The position numbers were made by a program, and so were the translations under genes. From contig NC_058503.1 of the NCBI RefSeq assembly GCF_020382885.2, forward strand, positions 22,887,535-22,951,534: a DNA stretch of 64,000 nt, read 5' to 3'. Shown piece after piece: positions 60,599 to 64,000 of this stretch. Within the stretch, counting starts at the first letter, position 1; every line of letters begins with the position of its first letter. Under the pieces are notes generated by a model. The model saw only the letters and a list, made by a program, of their open reading frames with translations. It did no database searches and was not told the DNA's origin. The DNA comes from Scatophagus argus. Taxonomy: Eukaryota; Chordata; Actinopteri; Scatophagidae.

Positions 60599-61654
60599 GT
60601 AAGTTTTGTCCGCTAGCCGTTAGCTTGCTAACGTTCGGCGTGTGTTGTTGGACTGGCGGGTAATGTTAGCGATTGTTATCCGTTTTTGACATGATGTGAG
60701 TTTGTCTTAAGGGTGTACCAGCTGTATGTACATCCAGCTGAAGTATTGGCCCAATGTTACATCTCCCCGACACCGCCCCGCGTTACGTTTGTGGCGTATT
60801 AACGTGATGTCTTTAATTGATGAAGTCAAGCACCGGACGCGTTTGTTACTGTAAGCTAGCTGTTGTAACTGCTACATGTCAGCCCACCTCATGTTTCCAC
60901 TCCAAAAAACCCCACCGGTGTTTTGACGATCGGTTTTAGTCTCGTACAAGAGGACAGCCAGCGGAGCGAATCATTTACGGAAATCAGCCGCACTGTGAAA
61001 ATACTCCGCTCCAAGTCCTGCGTTCAAAAGGTCACTACCCAGTGATAGCGCACCGAAAGCAAAAGTACTCCTGGGACAGTGAAGTGTTGTCCTGTCATTG
61101 TGTTTCTGTTTTATCAGATGTGTTGGGATTGATGTTCCTGCTGTACCAAAGTGTCATTTTAATTTGATGTTCGAGCTCCTTTCTGTGCTGTTGGCTTCTG
61201 TCATCCACACTCGGTAAGGTCATCGTGTCTTTGTAGCCAGACGTGGTTTTCGTGTGATGATTCATTTTCCAGCCGATCCCAGAGGCCTCTTAAAGACTTA
61301 GTTCATGTGAGGAGGGAGGAGAAGTTTCTCAACACGTCAAGGAACTCATGCATTTCACAGCACAGGAAAAAAACGTGAAACGTAACTAAAATCTCCATAC
61401 AAATGTGGTGGAGTGAAAGCTCCTGACCTCTCACATGTTGTGGACTGCAAGTATAAAGTTGTACCAAATACTCAAATGAAGTACAAGTGCTTAGAATTTC
61501 GACTGAAGTACACAATCAACTACATTCCACAATTTGTTGTGATCTTGTTGTGGTTTTATCAGAAGTACACCTACCAGTCCACACATGGTTATAATTATTA
61601 GTGGTTAGATTTACTAACAGACCAAAGAAGAAGTAGCTGCTGATAACAAGTCTG

Positions 61655-61656
61655 AC

Positions 61657-61691
<35 letters not shown>
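61655..61691. repeat. (CA)n microsatellite
   Basis: About 18 CA units. Confidence 0.9.
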
Positions 61692-61695
<4 letters not shown>

Positions 61696-63800
61696 CACAC
61701 AAAACATTCCGGGGCAAAACTCCCCTCGGAGAAACAGAAAGTACTCGCTGTGTGCTGTGAGTCTGCACTTCCTGTTGGATTACATGGATTTCAGAGTTTC
61801 AACATTTGGGATTAGTTCAGGCGATATGAGCGTTGAGCAGCACAGTTCACCACATCACCGTCTCTTCGACACAAGCGTGCAGAGGAAGTGTGTACACCCA
61901 AGACTGCCAAGTAAACAGTTTCAGTGTGCAGCCGAGCTCTTCCTGACCTTGGAGTGAAATAATCTGTGTTTGTGTTTAAAGAGGATCTGTTGAGGTTCGG
62001 CGGAAGGGAGTCATCCTCACTTTGTGACTTTCTTCCTCCTCTTCTCCTGATTAAAAATCGGACTGTTTTGAATAAAGGCAGACAGAACACCTTGCTGGTC
62101 ACAGAATACAGCATGTGAGCTGTTTAAAGGATGTTGAGTTTAAGTTACTGTGCTGGTCTGATGATAAGGCGAAATGTCCATCTGGTCGTTCACATTTGGC
62201 ATCAGATGCACCACCCTGAAACGGGCGTGTACAGAGAGTGTTGCGTTATGAGATGTTTATAGTCACGTTGTTGCTAGGCTAACCCGAGTCTAGTTGCAGT
62301 TTAGGCAGCCATAAACTAGCCTGCAGGAGTTTCTGAAGGCTGAAAGCAAAACGAGTCTGAAGTATCACCTGACGTCTTAAAGAAGCTCCGTTGCCAGCTA
62401 TTTTGATAATTCATCAATCACTTTAGTCATTTTTCAAGCAAAAATGTCAAACATTTGCTGGTTTGTCAGTTTCTTTAATGCAGATATGTTATAAATATGT
62501 ATATAACTGTAGGAACAAAACAGTCTTTGTGATGAGCTATACTAATGTGGAATTTATGTTCTGCTTTCAAGGTTTTACTTCATGTTTCACTTTTAAGACA
62601 GAAGAGGCTTTAAGGACGAGGCCTCTGGAAGTGTTTGTCTGGTAACCGGTCTGATAGAAAGGGTCCAGACTGGTTGCTGTTTGACGTCTGTCCTGCTGGA
62701 CTGAGACACAAGCCATCCGACAGAGCTGTTAAAGTCACGCGCATCAGATTCATCGTTTCGCTTTTCCATTTGACTGGGTTTGTGTCTCGCTGTGTGAATC
62801 ATTGAAGTAGTTTCACTCGTGCTGTGCCACCCCTGGAGAGCCTGAGCCGTCGCTCGGTGCTGTGGACCTTGTACCTGCGGGGGCGGGTTGCTCTCTCAGC
62901 CACCGCTGTGTTTAACGTCTGTGATTTTTGATTTAAACATTGTTGCTTTGCCATAGTTTTTTCATTCATAAAGATCAACAGATGGTAGATTCTTCTTCCC
63001 AAACAAATCAACAGAGCATCTGAAAAGGAAAATAAGGCCAACACGTGAGAGTTACCTGCCGTGCCGGTCAGCTGGTTGTTTTCAGGTATGCGGGATGAAT
63101 GCCGGAGGTGCGGCTGAGGTGTGGAATGACGTGTGTGATGGAAATTTGCTCTGTGGATAAAAGCAAGTGGTTTGAGTTTCACAGAAAAGAGGAATTACAC
63201 AAGAAAAGGAGTGAGAAACACTGATTCAGTCCACAGGCAGCCCAACAAACAACAGACACACAACCATGCACAACCCCACACAGGAAGCACCGGGCAGAGC
63301 CGCCATCCTGCCTTTAGCTACCTGCGTTTGTCCCCCAAACGTTTCCTGTTTTGGTTCAGTCACGCGGGAGGTCGAAACAGCTTTCATCTCTTTCGCACAG
63401 TTTTCCCCTTTTCTTTCTGAGCCCGCAGGTGTTGCCGAGTGCTGCTCCGTCCACAGGTGTTTTCACCCCTGAAGGCCAAAACGAGTTCAGTGATTCTCTG
63501 TTTCTTTGGTTTGTTCCTCTTTAAGGCTGCCACAGATTTAGCCTGGACTTTCCAGAGTCCCGTCAGACATTACACAAAACAGAATGATGAAAGCACTTGT
63601 TTTGTTCTCCTTTCGGTGTTATTAATATTGGTGACACTCGTGAGCTCTTCTCTGTTTCATCTGTTTCTGAGTCTTAAGGGATTCATGTCAACGTATTGTT
63701 TCCAAATGTTTCTCTAAAAACAAACAAACAAACAAAGCCAGCAGCTCACGATTATTAACTCAGCAGTTATATTTATATTGTAAGTCACTGCTGTAACACT

Positions 63801-63905
63801 TTAAAGGAACAGTTCACCCCAAAATAAAATTTCGGTGATTATCTCGTCAGCCTCACACTGATGAGAAATCGGATGAAGCATAACATTTCTGCAGCTATTC
63901 TGACA
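63801..63905 (+). repeat. Dispersed fish repeat, AAAGGAACAGTTCACCC family
   Basis: TTTAAAGGAACAGTTCACCCC followed by AAAATAAAATTTCGGTGATTATCTCGTCA. Same family as at 16618, 47532 and 56213. Confidence 0.6.
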
Positions 63906-64000
63906 TTGTATTGTGTGTCCCAGGTGTGTTGTTCCTCTGTGGGCTCTGGTGTTGTTTGTTTTGGCTGAATCCTGCGTGCTCCCATCCTGTTGCCAGAAAT

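Larger units (their letters stand above)
60599..64000 (+). other. Intron 1 of the fifth receptor gene (continues past the window)
   Basis: I found no exon resembling a receptor domain. It contains a CA microsatellite (61655-61691) and another copy of the AAAGGAACAGTTCACCCC repeat at about 63803-63900. Other open frames here show no domain. Confidence 0.5.

Overview
The window is vertebrate nuclear DNA, almost certainly from a percomorph-type teleost fish. The signs are long introns with GT/AG borders, CA/GT microsatellites, fish-type interspersed repeats, and a teleost class II cytokine receptor (CRFB) cluster. The only gene overlapping the left edge lies in a duplicated block. The right edge falls inside the first intron of another receptor gene.

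Bases 1-14762 are a recent tandem duplication. A unit of 9,967 bp (4796-14762) follows the tail of a previous, nearly identical unit (1-4795). Each unit carries an unrecognised gene (CDS from 371 and from 10254), a decayed partial copy of that gene with a nested MITE, a tRNA-like SINE and two 250-bp direct repeats. The visible full unit also holds a gutted endogenous retrovirus on the minus strand (about 5007-8035) and a decayed pogo/Tigger DNA transposon (8046-9782). The unrecognised gene looks like a long ORF ending at 2350 or 12317. A 77-nt intron with good borders appears to remove that stop and complete a C-terminal membrane anchor. The two copies differ in the number of 42-bp coding repeats.

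Bases 14763-21616 hold repeats and low-complexity DNA and no gene I can support. At 21677-22405 is a single-exon secreted-protein gene resembling human C21orf62, which in human lies near the IFNAR2-IL10RB-IFNAR1-IFNGR2 cluster. Bases 22406-29880 are intergenic.

Bases 29881-64000 hold the receptor cluster, all on the plus strand: three IFNAR2-like genes in tandem (30501-35069, 36924-44086, 45675-51857), an IL10RB-like gene (53631-58514) and the first exon of a fifth receptor (60526-60598, probably CRFB5/IFNAR1-like). The four complete genes each have seven coding exons with identical intron phases 1-2-1-0-1-0. They encode 529, 487, 318 and 329 residues. The first two have long acidic tails ending in an S-G-Y motif like the signalling chain IFNAR2. 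The third has a short tail with almost no tyrosine. Interferon-response-type elements lie just upstream of the second, third and fourth genes, which suggests the receptors are themselves interferon-regulated. In known fish systems IFNAR2-like chains pair with CRFB5 for type I interferons, and CRFB4/IL10RB is the shared chain for IL-10-family cytokines. Paralogue names are inferred from gene order and tail type, since no database search was possible.
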